A stretch of 64,000 bases of DNA from Planctomycetota bacterium (GTDB lineage Bacteria; Planctomycetota; B15-G4; JADJEK01): positions 62,001-126,000 of the forward strand of contig JADJEK010000013.1 of assembly GCA_016709145.1 (NCBI GenBank), given 5' to 3'. A model generated the notes under the pieces. That model worked only from the letters and a program-made list of their open reading frames with translations, ran no database searches and was not told the DNA's origin. Made by a program: the position numbers and the translations under genes. Position 1 is the stretch's first letter; each line of letters begins with the position of its first letter. Of this stretch, positions 51,094-60,959 are shown piece by piece.

Positions 51094-53466
51094 TCAAGCG
51101 TGCGAGGTCGGGCTCGTGCGGCGGGTTTGCGCGGGCGCGTGATCGCTCATCTCGTTCAGCATGCGGCGCGTGTCACTGTCGGGCGCGGCCGGCTCGTGGA
51201 CGTCGTCGTCGTGCTCACGGCGGCGCGAGACGAGCGGAATCGGGCCCATCGAGCGCTCCGGGCGTTCGAGCTTGAACTTCGCGACCAGCGAGTCGAGGCC
51301 GTGCGCCACGCGCTTCAGTTCGACCGACGCCTTCTGCGTATCGGAGGCGCCGACCGACGTGCCCTGGGCGGCCTGAGCCACGCCCATGATGTTCTGCGCG
51401 ATCTCGGCGACACCGCGCGCGGCTTCTTGGACGTTGCGGCCGATCTCGGTCGTCGACGCGCTCTGCTCGGTGACGGCCGCGGCGATCGTCTGCTGGATCA
51501 TGTTGATCTGGTTGATGATCGTCGAGATCTCCTGGATCGACTCGATCGCGCCCTGCGAGTCGGACTGGATCGTCGCGATCATGCGGCCGATCTCGCCGGT
51601 GGCCTTGGTGGTCTCCTTGGCCAGTTCCTTGACCTCGTTGGCGACGACCGCGAAGCCCTTGCCGGCCTCGCCCGCTCGCGCGGCCTCGATGGTCGCGTTC
51701 AACGCCAGCAAGTTGGTCTGCTGCGCGATCGACGTGATGACCTTGCTGACCTTGTCGATCTCGGCGCTGCTCGCGGCGAGCTTCGCGACCTTCTGATTCG
51801 CGTTCTCGGCCGCGCGTACGCCCGAGTCGGCGACCGATGCGGCCTTCGACGTGCCTTGCTGGATCTCGGAGAAGCTCGACGTGATCTGGTCGGTCGCGAG
51901 CGCGACGGTCTGCACGCTCTTCGAGACTTCCTCGGCCGCCGCCGACACGACGTTCGCCTGCGAAGCGGTCTCCTCGGCCGACGAGCCGACCTGTTCCGAC
52001 ACGTTCGACATCGATGCTGCCGAACGCGTCAGCGTCTGCGCCGTGGTCTGGATGCGGCCCAGGCTCGAGCGCATCTCGTCGACGAAATGGCCGAGGCCAT
52101 CGCCCATGCGACCGATTGCGTCCTGGCCGCTCACGGTCACCGAGTGCGTGAGGTCGCCACTCGCCGCGGCACTGACCACGGCGAGCAAGCTGTCGACCTT
52201 CTGGCGCAACTCGTCGTTCTGCGCGCGTTCGCGCGCCGAGGCTTCGGCGGCGATCTGCTTCTGCTGCGCGATGTCCTGCCATTGCACGCGATCGGCGCCG
52301 AAGGCGGTCTTGATGCCGAGGATCGCTCGGTTCACCGATGCCGACATGCGCCCGATCTCGTCGTCCGAACCGTCCGCGCACTGTTGGGTGAGATCGCCGG
52401 CGGCGAGCGCGTCGGCGAGTCGTGCCGTCTGCACGATCGGCCGGGCGATGCGCCCCGCACCCCACGAACCGACGACGAAGACGAACAACGTCGCGAGCAG
52501 CGCCGCACCGACGGTCACGAGACGGAGCGTGGCCAGGGCCGCGAACGCGTGGTCGACGTCGCGCGACACGAGGACGCTCCAGTCGAATCCTGCGAACCCG
52601 AGCGCGCCGGAGGAGTGGGCGAACCCGGTCACGACCGTCTTGCCATCCGACGGGTGCTCGTCCACGCACGATCCGAGTTCGCCGGCGATGGCGCGTCGCG
52701 CGGCCTCGAAGCCGGAGTCGACGAGGTTCGTCGTCAGCGTGGCTGCGGGATCGGCGTCGAACAGGACCGTTCCGCGAAGGTCGAGGAGGCGAAGCGCGGC
52801 ATCGTCGATGCCGAGCGCGGAGAGGTCTTTCGCCGTGTCCGCGAACATCGCGCCGACGATGCGATCGAACGAAGCGCGATTCGACCAGACCCGCACGACC
52901 TTGCCTTCGGCATCGAGGATGGGCGCCGAGAAGTTCAGCGCCAACCCCCGTCCGCCACATGCGGTCTTGACCCAGGGATCTTCGACGAGGTCGGACACGA
53001 ACGTCCGACCCGCGCCGAGCTTGCCGGAGACGATGTCCTCGAACCAAGGTTCGCCACGCACGCTGCGGCCGAGCAGCGATGCCGTGGCGATCGGCTTGCC
53101 GTCGAAACTCGTCGTGTTGGCGGCGACCACCGTGCCGTCGAGGTCCACGATCAACATCAAGTCGTAGATGCCGTAGCAGCGCGTGTAGAAGTTCGCCACA
53201 TCGCTGACGCGCGCGGGTTCGCCTTGCGCGTCGGGGTGGAACGCGAACGCCTGCACGTCGCCGTAGCGCTCGAACAGGTTGCGGTCGATCTTGTCGATCA
53301 GGTGGCGCGCATGGCTGCGCAACGCGTCCGCGGTGGCGTCGGTCTGCGCAGAACTCGACATGCCGTAGCCGAGCACGCCGAGGGCGATGACGGGCAGCAA
53401 CGCGACGCCGAGCGCGCCGGCCACCAATTTCGAACGAACGGTCCGCAATGCGAAGTGTTGCAACAC
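51094..53466 (-). CDS. Transmembrane methyl-accepting chemotaxis protein with Cache-type sensor
   Basis: A 790-residue receptor. The first helix (KLVAGALGVALLPVIALGVLGY) and a second near 305-330 (LVTVGAALLATLFVFVVGSW) bracket an external sensor of about 270 residues. Its ANFYTRCYGIYDLMLIVDLDGTV segment is typical of dCache domains. HAMP, a linker with a second HAMP-like unit, and the methyl-accepting signalling domain follow, with hairpin tip IAQQTNLLALNATIEAARAG. The GTG at 53466 has an ideal GGAGGA six bases upstream (53473-53478). The C-terminus has a charged 50-residue tail. No che genes are adjacent. Confidence 0.9.
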   Translation of the reverse strand: MLQHFALRTVRSKLVAGALGVALLPVIALGVLGYGMSSSAQTDATADALRSHARHLIDKIDRNLFERYGDVQAFAFHPDAQGEPARVSDVANFYTRCYGIYDLMLIVDLDGTVVAANTTSFDGKPIATASLLGRSVRGEPWFEDIVSGKLGAGRTFVSDLVEDPWVKTACGGRGLALNFSAPILDAEGKVVRVWSNRASFDRIVGAMFADTAKDLSALGIDDAALRLLDLRGTVLFDADPAATLTTNLVDSGFEAARRAIAGELGSCVDEHPSDGKTVVTGFAHSSGALGFAGFDWSVLVSRDVDHAFAALATLRLVTVGAALLATLFVFVVGSWGAGRIARPIVQTARLADALAAGDLTQQCADGSDDEIGRMSASVNRAILGIKTAFGADRVQWQDIAQQKQIAAEASARERAQNDELRQKVDSLLAVVSAAASGDLTHSVTVSGQDAIGRMGDGLGHFVDEMRSSLGRIQTTAQTLTRSAASMSNVSEQVGSSAEETASQANVVSAAAEEVSKSVQTVALATDQITSSFSEIQQGTSKAASVADSGVRAAENANQKVAKLAASSAEIDKVSKVITSIAQQTNLLALNATIEAARAGEAGKGFAVVANEVKELAKETTKATGEIGRMIATIQSDSQGAIESIQEISTIINQINMIQQTIAAAVTEQSASTTEIGRNVQEAARGVAEIAQNIMGVAQAAQGTSVGASDTQKASVELKRVAHGLDSLVAKFKLERPERSMGPIPLVSRRREHDDDVHEPAAPDSDTRRMLNEMSDHAPAQTRRTSPTSHA

Positions 53467-53705
53467 TCGAGTTCCTCCCGCGCGCGTTCCATGCGACTCG
53501 CGGCAGATCACCGGTCGAGTGATCGAACGCCGCAATGTCAGGCAGGCCCGCATCGAGACGAGGTGATCGACTGCTTGAGGCTGAATGACGCCGTTGCGCG
53601 ATTCCACGACGGAAGTCGCGATCGACGTTCAAGCGGTGAAACGCGCTTCCCCGGCGCGAACGACCGCGAAGCCGCGCGATCGCTCACCGCCGAACCCTCG
53701 AAGCG

Positions 53706-54239
53706 TCAGGGTCGCGGCTCGAAGCGGTAGCCGGCGCGCGTCACGACGTCGCGCACATGGGCCACGAGTTGAGCGACCGGGCGAGCGCCCTCGGGAGTGA
53801 TCGGCATCGCCGCCGAGCCGTCGCCGAAGTCGGGCACGCGCGGCGCCGACCACGTGACGACCGCGCGCGGCATCCACGTCGCGGCGGCGGTCTCCCAGGC
53901 GACGCTGCCCACGCGCATGCGAGCCTCGACCACACCGTCGCCGATCGTGAGATGCAGCGCGTGCGTCGTGCGCAACTTGGCGCGGAACGACAGCGTCGCC
54001 CACGGGATCCCCATCAATTGCCAGGTCGCGACGATCGTGTCACCTTCGGGGCGCACCGCGATCGGCCCGTTGTCGCCCGGCAACGCCAGCAATTGCGCGC
54101 GCACGACGTCACGATGCGCGACCGGCGTCCCCGCTGGCGGCGCCTTCGCGGCGGCGCGACAGCGGGCGCCGGCGACCGCCGGGATCGCGAGGAGTGCCGC
54201 CAGGATCGCCACGACCATCGCGACGATGAACGTGGTCAT
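53706..54239 (-). CDS. Membrane-anchored protein of unknown function
   Basis: A 177-residue protein with one N-terminal hydrophobic segment (TFIVAMVVAILAALLAIPAVAG) and a soluble mixed domain rich in beta-type sequence (VATWQLMGIPWATLSFRAKL, HALHLTIGDGVVEARMRVG). The segment could be a membrane anchor or signal peptide. No family was recognised. It starts five bases after the hflC stop, so it belongs to the hflK-hflC transcript and may work with that membrane complex. The start is ATG 54239; a GTG lies one codon upstream. Confidence 0.7.
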   Translation of the reverse strand: MTTFIVAMVVAILAALLAIPAVAGARCRAAAKAPPAGTPVAHRDVVRAQLLALPGDNGPIAVRPEGDTIVATWQLMGIPWATLSFRAKLRTTHALHLTIGDGVVEARMRVGSVAWETAAATWMPRAVVTWSAPRVPDFGDGSAAMPITPEGARPVAQLVAHVRDVVTRAGYRFEPRP

Positions 54240-54244
54240 CACGG

Positions 54245-55183
54245 TCAGTTCTCCGCTTTGCGCAGGTGCTGCAGCAGCTCCGACGACGTCGACAGCACCA
54301 GCGTGGTGTCGCTGGCGCCGAGCGCGCGCTTCCAGGTCTCGAGCGACTGGAAGAACGCGTAGAACTCCGGGTCCTTCGAGTACGCCTCGGCGTAGATGCG
54401 CGAGGCCTCGGCGTCGGCTTCGCCGCGCAGCGTCTCGGCCTTGCGTTCGGCTTCGGACGCGATGCGACGCAGCTCTTTCTCTTTCTGGCCTTCGATCTCG
54501 GCCTGTCGTCCGCGGCCCTCGGACAAGTACTTCTCGGCGACGCGCTGCCGTTCGGACGTCATGCGGCCGTAGACCTTCTGGCGCGTGCTCTCTTCGTATT
54601 CGATGCGGCGGAAGCGGAAGTCGACCAGCTCGATGCCGAGTTCGCGCACGCTCGGGCGCGCTTGCTGCAGGATGCCTTCGACGATCTTCTCGCGGCCGAC
54701 GACGATCTTGGTCGCGACCTGCTGCGTGTCGCCGAGGCTGGCGTCGTCGGTGAGCTCGCTCGCGAACGTCCGGTTGGTCGAGCGCACGGCTTCGATCAAG
54801 CTGTGCGACGAGATCCACGTCCGCGTGGCGTTGTCGAGGATGTCGTCGAGACGACTCCGCGCGGCGTCTTCGTCGCGCAGGGTCTTCAGGAACTTCAACG
54901 GATCGGCGATGCGCCAGCGCGCGGTGGTGTCGACGAAGATGAACGTCTTCTCCGCGGTCGGCACGAGGTTGGCGTCGCCGTCCCATTCGAGGATGCGTTC
55001 GTCGAAGCGATGCACTTCGTTCACGAACGGCGTCTTGAAATGCAGTCCGGCTTCACGGATCGGCTCGCCGACCGGATCGCCGAAGTTCGTGATGACGACG
55101 GTCTCGGTCTCGGACACCGTGTAGAGCGCCGCGTTCAGGAGCAACGCGCCGCCGACGACGATCAACAGCACCAGGAACTTCAT
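54245..55183 (-). CDS. hflC: HflC-like band 7/SPFH protein
   Basis: A 312-residue SPFH protein. It has an N-terminal membrane anchor (FLVLLIVVGGALLLNAALY), the SPFH domain beginning ETVVITNFGDPVGEPIREAG, and a C-terminal coiled coil with EYEESTRQKVYGRMTSERQR and the typical GEADAEASRIYAEAYSKDPEFY. HflC and HflK form a ring that cages and restrains the FtsH protease. The ATG overlaps the hflK stop (ATGA). Gene order hflK-hflC is the usual one. No ftsH is adjacent. Confidence 0.9.
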   Translation of the reverse strand: MKFLVLLIVVGGALLLNAALYTVSETETVVITNFGDPVGEPIREAGLHFKTPFVNEVHRFDERILEWDGDANLVPTAEKTFIFVDTTARWRIADPLKFLKTLRDEDAARSRLDDILDNATRTWISSHSLIEAVRSTNRTFASELTDDASLGDTQQVATKIVVGREKIVEGILQQARPSVRELGIELVDFRFRRIEYEESTRQKVYGRMTSERQRVAEKYLSEGRGRQAEIEGQKEKELRRIASEAERKAETLRGEADAEASRIYAEAYSKDPEFYAFFQSLETWKRALGASDTTLVLSTSSELLQHLRKAEN

Positions 55184-56211
55184 TTCGCACCTCCCGTCGG
55201 CGCGCCCGCGGCGAGATCGAGATGCTGCAGCACGCTTTTCACCTCTTCGTCGACGATCACGGTCTTCGTCATGCGCGGCAGGACCTCGGCGAGCGTCTCG
55301 TAGTAGAGCCGCTTGCGCGTGATCGACTTGGCCTTCGTGTACTCGGTCAGGATCTGCTCGAAGCGCGAGACCTCGCCGAGCGCGCGGTTGACGCGTTCGA
55401 GTTTGTAACCCTCGGCGGTGCTGACCACCTGTTCGGCCTGCCCGCGCGCGGCGGGGATGATCTGGTTGAACGAGCGCAGGGCCTCGTTGATCATCGTGTT
55501 CTTCTCTTGTTCGGCGTTGTTGACCGACGTGAACGCGGCCGCGACCGGGCCCGGCGGCAACGCGCTTTGCAGCACCACGCGCTCGACGTGGATGCCGCAT
55601 TGGTAGAGGTCCATCGCGGCTTGCAGGTGGCGCAGCGACTCGACCTCGATCTCGGTGCGGTTCTTGCCGAGCACTTCGTCGATGCCGGAATCGCCGACGA
55701 CGCCGCGCATCGCCGATTCGGCGAGGGCGCGCAACGTGCGTTCCGGATCACGCACGTTGAACAGGTAGTTCTTGGCGTCGCTGATGCGGTACTGGACCGA
55801 GAACTCGACGTCGGCCTGGTTCAAGTCGCCGGTGAGCATCAACGATTCACGCGTGAAGTCGTTGCCCGAGTAGCGCGTGCTGGCGCCGGTGTAGCCGAAC
55901 TGCTGCAGGTCGTCGAAGACCGTGCCGTCGTCGTTGACGCTGCGGAAGCCGAACTCCTGCTTGCGCACCAGGTCGACGCGGATCTTGGTGGCCTGCTCGA
56001 TGCCGAGCGGCAGCTTGAAGTGCAGGCCCGGCGGCGCGATGCGGTTGAACGCGCCGAAGCGCGTGATGACCGCCTGCTGCCCGGCCTCGACGGTGAACCA
56101 GAACGACGACACCGTCGCGAGCAGCACGACGACGACCGCGACGACCTTGATCGTGTTCAGCGCACGTCGCGTCTTCTCGGGGTCGTTTGGGATCTTGCGC
56201 ATCTGCACCAT
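55180..56211 (-). CDS. hflK: HflK-like band 7/SPFH protein
   Basis: A 343-residue SPFH protein: N-terminal anchor (VVAVVVVLLATVSSFWFTVE), then AVITRFGAFNRIAPPGLHFKLP, the LNQADVEFSVQYRI core, and a coiled coil with AEGYKLERVNRALGEVSRFE. It lacks the Gly-rich leader of E. coli HflK. The ATG at 56211 is preceded by AGGAGAGGAG at good spacing; an upstream start with 22 extra Arg-rich residues was rejected. It is the first gene of a three-gene unit with hflC and the small membrane protein. Confidence 0.9.
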   Translation of the reverse strand: MVQMRKIPNDPEKTRRALNTIKVVAVVVVLLATVSSFWFTVEAGQQAVITRFGAFNRIAPPGLHFKLPLGIEQATKIRVDLVRKQEFGFRSVNDDGTVFDDLQQFGYTGASTRYSGNDFTRESLMLTGDLNQADVEFSVQYRISDAKNYLFNVRDPERTLRALAESAMRGVVGDSGIDEVLGKNRTEIEVESLRHLQAAMDLYQCGIHVERVVLQSALPPGPVAAAFTSVNNAEQEKNTMINEALRSFNQIIPAARGQAEQVVSTAEGYKLERVNRALGEVSRFEQILTEYTKAKSITRKRLYYETLAEVLPRMTKTVIVDEEVKSVLQHLDLAAGAPTGGAK

Positions 56212-56480
56212 GGGGACTCCTCTCCTGCAAGGAGCGAACCGGCGCCGGCCTGCGCACGGACGCGCGAACATACGCATGCGGAGTCGGCGCGCCAGGGCGC
56301 GCCTCCGAACTCGTCACAGGATCCGAGTTTCGCGGTGTGAGTCACGCAAAGCTCGGATGAACTCCTTCCGAACCGCGGAATCTCGCAACCGTTCACGGTT
56401 TCAGTGAAAGAAGCCATGAACGGATTCGTCCCCGTGTCGTCTCACGAGGTCTCCGGTCCATCGATCGAGGGGTGCCGCCG

Positions 56481-57719
56481 ATGCTCGCAGCCGCTGTCTT
56501 GGCCTTGAGCGTGCTCGCCGACCAGGTCGCCTGGGAGAAGGAGTTCGATGCCGCGTTCGCGTCGGCGAAGGCGCGCAACGTGCCGGTGCTCGTCTGCTTC
56601 AACATGAACGGCGAGCCGGCCAGCGACGGCATGGTGGCGGTCTACAAGGACCCGGAGTTCGTCGCCCGCAGCAAGGACTTCGTCTGCATCATCGCCAGCA
56701 CGTTCTTCCACAATCCCGAGGAGTCGACGGCGCCCTGCCCGCGCTTCGGGACGGTCACGTGTGCCGAGCACCACAAGCTCGAGATCAAGACCTCCGACGC
56801 GTTCATCGGGACCGATGCCGTGATCAGTCCGCAGCACGTGCTGGTGTCGCCGGACAAGAAAGTGCTGACGCGCCGCGCCTACGTCATCAGCAAGAACGAC
56901 CTGCTGAAGATGATGCGGGTCGCGGAGAAGGCGCTGCAAGCCGGCGCCGGCGGCGCCGAGGAACACGACGTCGCCAAGCAGATCGACGACCTGATCAAGG
57001 TCGCGAAGGACCGCAACGCCGAGCGCCGCAAGCCGGCGATCGCCGAGCTCGGCAAGATCGACGATCTGCGCGCACGGGACGCGCTGTTCTCGTTGCTCGG
57101 TCCGAAGGTGATGGACGACACGCGAGCCGACGCACTCGACGCGCTCGCGAACAAGGGCAACTACGACGCGCTGCCCCACGTCGTCGAGCGCCTGACGGAC
57201 TCCAACACCAACGTCGTCCGTCACGCGATCGTGGCGCTGGAGAAGATCGGACTTCCGGCCGCGATCGCTCCGTTGACGAAGTTGTGGAAGAAGAAGCCGA
57301 TGGCGATGGTGGCCTGCGAGATCCCGCGCGCGCTCGTCGCCTGCGATCCGAAGAGCGCCGAGGTCCAGGCGCTGGTCAAGAAGGCGTGCGTCGCCAAGGA
57401 GTCGCTCGTCGAGCTCAACGCGCTCGTCGCGTTGCGCGTCCTGCCGCCGGACGCGGAAACGCGCAAGGTCCTCGCGGAGAAGCTGACCGACAACAACGGC
57501 AACGTCCGCGGCGTCGCGGTGTGGACGATCGGCGGCATGCGCGACGTCGAGCTGAAGAGCGAACTCGAGTCCCAGGCGGCGAAAGAAGCGAACGTCGACG
57601 TCCGGACGTGCATCGACCTCGCGCTGAAGAGCTTGGCGCTCGACCCGAAAGCGAAGCCGCTGCCGGAGCTCGAGATGATGCTCGACAAGTTCCTCGAGAG
57701 CGACTTCGAGCGCTCGTGA
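56481..57719 (+). CDS. Secreted thioredoxin-like/HEAT-repeat protein
   Basis: A 412-residue exported protein. A signal peptide (MLAAAVLALSVLADQ) leads into a thioredoxin-fold region (about 15-150: WEKEFDAAFASAKARNVPVL, then YKDPEFVARSKDFVCIIAS). No CXXC motif is present at the usual place, so redox activity is doubtful. From about 165 the chain is a series of HEAT/PBS-type helical repeats (DDTRADALDALANKGNYDAL, NTNVVRHAIVALEKIG, NNGNVRGVAVWTIGGM), usually protein-binding. Start ATG 56481 has GAGGGG ten bases upstream; GTG at 56472 is an alternative without spacing for a ribosome binding site. It converges with the Mrp gene with no gap. Confidence 0.75.
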   Translation: MLAAAVLALSVLADQVAWEKEFDAAFASAKARNVPVLVCFNMNGEPASDGMVAVYKDPEFVARSKDFVCIIASTFFHNPEESTAPCPRFGTVTCAEHHKLEIKTSDAFIGTDAVISPQHVLVSPDKKVLTRRAYVISKNDLLKMMRVAEKALQAGAGGAEEHDVAKQIDDLIKVAKDRNAERRKPAIAELGKIDDLRARDALFSLLGPKVMDDTRADALDALANKGNYDALPHVVERLTDSNTNVVRHAIVALEKIGLPAAIAPLTKLWKKKPMAMVACEIPRALVACDPKSAEVQALVKKACVAKESLVELNALVALRVLPPDAETRKVLAEKLTDNNGNVRGVAVWTIGGMRDVELKSELESQAAKEANVDVRTCIDLALKSLALDPKAKPLPELEMMLDKFLESDFERS

Positions 57720-59093
57720 TCAGCGCGCGGCGCGTCCTTCGACGCACGCCGGGCATTCGCACGACTGGCGCAGTCGATCGAACGTGTACAGCCCGGTGCT
57801 GTGATTGTCGGTCCACGTGATCTGCAACGCGTAGCGACCGCTCTGCTCGATCAGCTTCGGCCGCACGTTCGGATCGATGAACTCGAGCACGATGCGACGC
57901 TTGCCGGTTCGTTCGTCGACGCACTGCGCGCACGCGCACTGGAAGCGCAAGCGCTGGAAGTTGTGCTTCGAGATGTGACCGTCGTCCCACGCGATCTGGA
58001 GTTGCTCGCCGCCGGCATCGACGTCGATCGGTGCGCCGGTCGCGGCCTGACTCATCGTCACCGTCGACAACGCCGCGGCGACGCGCTGCGCGAGATCGAG
58101 GAACGCACGCGCGGTATCGCTGCCGGGTTCGGCCACGACCACCGGGATGCCCTTGTCGCCGAGCCCGGCGAGCTTCGGCTCGATCGGGATCTCGCCGAGC
58201 AAGGGAACGCCCCAGCGCTTGTAGGGCGCTTCGCCGCCTTCGGGGCGGAAGATGTTGTATTTGCGACCGGTGTCGGGAGCGACGAAGTAGCTCATGTTCT
58301 CGACCACGCCGAGCACGGGGACCTTGACCGCGCCGAACATCTTCAGGCCGCGGCTCGCGACCTCGGATGCGACGTCCTGCGGCGTGGTGACGATGACCGC
58401 GCCGGTGATGTTCGCGCTCTGCGTCAGCGTGATCTGCACGTCGCCCGTGCCGGGCGGCAGGTCGACGACGAGGTAATCGAGATCACCCCAGTCGACCTTC
58501 GTCAGGAATTGCTGGATCAAGCCCGACGCCATCGGGCCGCGCCAGACGACGGGGGACTGGTCGTTGACGAGCATGCCCATCGACATGAACTTCATGCCGT
58601 GCGCTTCGAACGGGCGCAGCATGCCTTCGGGCGTCGCTTGCGCTTGTCCCTTGCCGCCGACCATGCGCGCGACCGACGGGCCGTAGACGTCCGCGTCCAT
58701 CAAGCCCACGCGCGCGCCGATCTTCGCGAGCGCCGCGGCGAGGTTCACGGCAACCGTCGACTTGCCGACGCCGCCCTTGCCCGATGCCACGGCGAGCACG
58801 TTGCGGACTCCCGGTAACACCGGCCCGCTCGCGTTCGCCGCGGATCGCACCTGGGCCGTCATCTTGACGTCGACGCTCGTGACGCCCGGGAGTGCGCGCA
58901 GGAGTTGCTCGCACTCGGCCTTCAAGCGGTCCTTCACGGGACAAGCCGGCGTGGTGAGTTCGACCACCACGGCGACTTTGCCACCGTCGATCGCGACGTC
59001 CTTCACGAACCCGAGGCTGACGATGTCGCGATGCAAGTCGGGGTCGATCACCGCGCGGAGCGCATCGAGGACGGCGGCGGGTTTGAGGGCCAT
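57720..59093 (-). CDS. Mrp/ApbC-type P-loop iron-sulfur carrier fused to DUF971
   Basis: A 457-residue three-part protein. An N-terminal DUF59/MIP18 domain (about 1-85; DPDLHRDIVSLGFVKDVAID) is followed by the Mrp ATPase (about 95-345) with deviant Walker A SGKGGVGKST (104-113), DADVYGPS and VDLPPGTGD. A C-terminal DUF971 domain (about 365-457) carries paired Cys motifs (CACAQC and CECPAC). The Mrp family carries [4Fe-4S] clusters to apoproteins. The usual central CXXC of ApbC near residue 300 is not evident here; the DUF971 cysteines could compensate. ATG 59093 is the first start in front of the DUF59 domain. Confidence 0.88.
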   Translation of the reverse strand: MALKPAAVLDALRAVIDPDLHRDIVSLGFVKDVAIDGGKVAVVVELTTPACPVKDRLKAECEQLLRALPGVTSVDVKMTAQVRSAANASGPVLPGVRNVLAVASGKGGVGKSTVAVNLAAALAKIGARVGLMDADVYGPSVARMVGGKGQAQATPEGMLRPFEAHGMKFMSMGMLVNDQSPVVWRGPMASGLIQQFLTKVDWGDLDYLVVDLPPGTGDVQITLTQSANITGAVIVTTPQDVASEVASRGLKMFGAVKVPVLGVVENMSYFVAPDTGRKYNIFRPEGGEAPYKRWGVPLLGEIPIEPKLAGLGDKGIPVVVAEPGSDTARAFLDLAQRVAAALSTVTMSQAATGAPIDVDAGGEQLQIAWDDGHISKHNFQRLRFQCACAQCVDERTGKRRIVLEFIDPNVRPKLIEQSGRYALQITWTDNHSTGLYTFDRLRQSCECPACVEGRAAR

Positions 59094-59213
59094 GCGAGAG
59101 ACTCCAGCGGAGTTGCGGACGGGAGTGGATCGGACGGGCACGAACGGCGCGCGCGGCCGCCGGCTCCCCCGAGTAGGGGCATCCGACGGCCGCGCGTCAC
59201 CGCGTTCGAGGAG

Positions 59214-60959
59214 TCAAGCGAGGCGCGTGTTCAACTCGTCGAGCTGCTGCTTCATGGCGGGCGGCAGGCGCTCGCCGAATTGGCCGAAGAACTCGGCGAT
59301 GCCCTTGGCTTCGTTCGCCCACTCGGTCTTGTCGACGGCGAGCAGGTCCTTCATTTGATCCGGCGAGATGTCGAGGCCTTGCGTCGAGATGGCGCCCGCC
59401 GCCGGCACGTGGCCGATCGGGGTCGTCGTCGCGGCACCCTTGCCCTCGCAGCGCTCGAGGATCCACTGCAGCACGCGCATGTTCTGGCCGAATCCCGGCC
59501 ACAGGAACTTGCCGTTCTTGTCCTTACGGAACCAGTTGACGTGGAACACCTTCGGCGCCTTCGCCGACTTCGCGCCCATCTTCAACCAGTGGCCGAAGTA
59601 GTCGCCCATGTTGTAGCCACAGAACGGCAGCATCGCGAACGGGTCGCGACGCACGATGCCGACGGCACCGGTCGCCGCCGCGGTCGTCTCCGAGCCCATG
59701 CCCGCGCCGACGAACACCCCGTGGTTCCAATCGAACGCCTGGAACACGAGCGGCATCGTGGTTGCGCGACGGCCACCGAAGATGAATGCCGAGATCGGCA
59801 CGCCCTTCGGGTTCTCCATCTCCGGCGAGGCGCTCGGGCACTGCTTCGCAGGGGCCGTGAAGCGCGCGTTCGGATGGGCCGCCTTCTCCTTCGAGTCGGG
59901 CGTCCAGGGGTTGCCCTTCCAATCGGTCGCCTTCGCGGGCGGCTTGCCGAAGCCTTCCCACCACGGCTGTCGATCTTCGGTCACCGCGACATTCGTGAAG
60001 ATCGAGTTCTTGCGCAGCGCCGCGATCGCGTTCGGGTTGGTGTCGTCGCCGGTGCCCGGCGCGACTCCGAAGAATCCGGCTTCCGGGTTGATCGCCCAGA
60101 GTTGACCATCGTCGCCGTAGCGCAACCAGGCGATGTCGTCGCCGACCGTCCAGACCTTCCAGCCCTTGAACTCCGGCGGCGGCACCAGCATCGCGAGGTT
60201 GGTCTTGCCGCAAGCCGAGGGGAACGCCGCGGCGACGTACTTCGTGACGCCCTGTGGGCTTTGCACGCCGAGGATGAGCATGTGCTCGGCCATCCACTCC
60301 TGATCGCGGCCCATGTTCGAAGCGATGCGCAGCGCGAAGCACTTCTTGCCGAGCAGCGCGTTGCCGCCGTAGCCCGAGCCGATCGACCAGATCTCGCGCG
60401 ACTTCGGGAAGTGGCAGATGAAGCGCTTCTCGGGGTTCAGCTCGCCGATCGAGTGCAGGCCCTTGCAGAACTCCGTGGCCGAGCCGAGGTGCTCGAGCGC
60501 GACGTTGCCCATGCGCGTCATCGTGCGCATGTTGGCGACGACGTACGGTGAGTCGGTGATCTCGACGCCGACTTTCGACAGGCGCGACGAGGCCGGGCCC
60601 ATCAGGTACGGGATCACGTACATCGTCCGGCCCTTCATGCAGCCGGAGAACAGCGGCCAGACCTTGGCCTTGGCGTCGGCGGGCGACATCCAATTGTTGG
60701 TCGGCCCGGCGTCGTCCTTCGAGTCGGAGCAGATGAAGGTCAAGTGCTCGACGCGCGCGACGTCGCTCGAATGCGAGCGGTGCAGGTAGCAGTTCGGCCA
60801 CTTCTGCTGATCGAGCTCGATCAGCGTTCCGTCCTTCAGCATCAGCTGGACCAGGGCGTCGTATTCGGCCTGCGAGCCGTCGCACCAGTGGATGCGATCC
60901 GGCTGCGTGACGGCGGCCATCTCCTTGACCCAAGACTCGATCGCGGCGTTGCGCGTCAT
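59214..60959 (-). CDS. pckG: Phosphoenolpyruvate carboxykinase (GTP)
   Basis: A 581-residue GTP-dependent PEPCK, converting oxaloacetate and GTP to PEP, CO2 and GDP. Seen are the P-loop FPSACGKTN with the hyper-reactive Cys of this class (about 250), the metal-binding GDDIAWLRYG, NPEAGFFGVAPGT, and the C-terminal FGQNMRVLQWILERCEG. The length is close to the 600 or so usual. ATG 60959 has AGGAA upstream; a TTG seven codons further is unlikely. It is unlinked to ppsA but serves the same gluconeogenic step from a different precursor. Confidence 0.95.
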   Translation of the reverse strand: MTRNAAIESWVKEMAAVTQPDRIHWCDGSQAEYDALVQLMLKDGTLIELDQQKWPNCYLHRSHSSDVARVEHLTFICSDSKDDAGPTNNWMSPADAKAKVWPLFSGCMKGRTMYVIPYLMGPASSRLSKVGVEITDSPYVVANMRTMTRMGNVALEHLGSATEFCKGLHSIGELNPEKRFICHFPKSREIWSIGSGYGGNALLGKKCFALRIASNMGRDQEWMAEHMLILGVQSPQGVTKYVAAAFPSACGKTNLAMLVPPPEFKGWKVWTVGDDIAWLRYGDDGQLWAINPEAGFFGVAPGTGDDTNPNAIAALRKNSIFTNVAVTEDRQPWWEGFGKPPAKATDWKGNPWTPDSKEKAAHPNARFTAPAKQCPSASPEMENPKGVPISAFIFGGRRATTMPLVFQAFDWNHGVFVGAGMGSETTAAATGAVGIVRRDPFAMLPFCGYNMGDYFGHWLKMGAKSAKAPKVFHVNWFRKDKNGKFLWPGFGQNMRVLQWILERCEGKGAATTTPIGHVPAAGAISTQGLDISPDQMKDLLAVDKTEWANEAKGIAEFFGQFGERLPPAMKQQLDELNTRLA

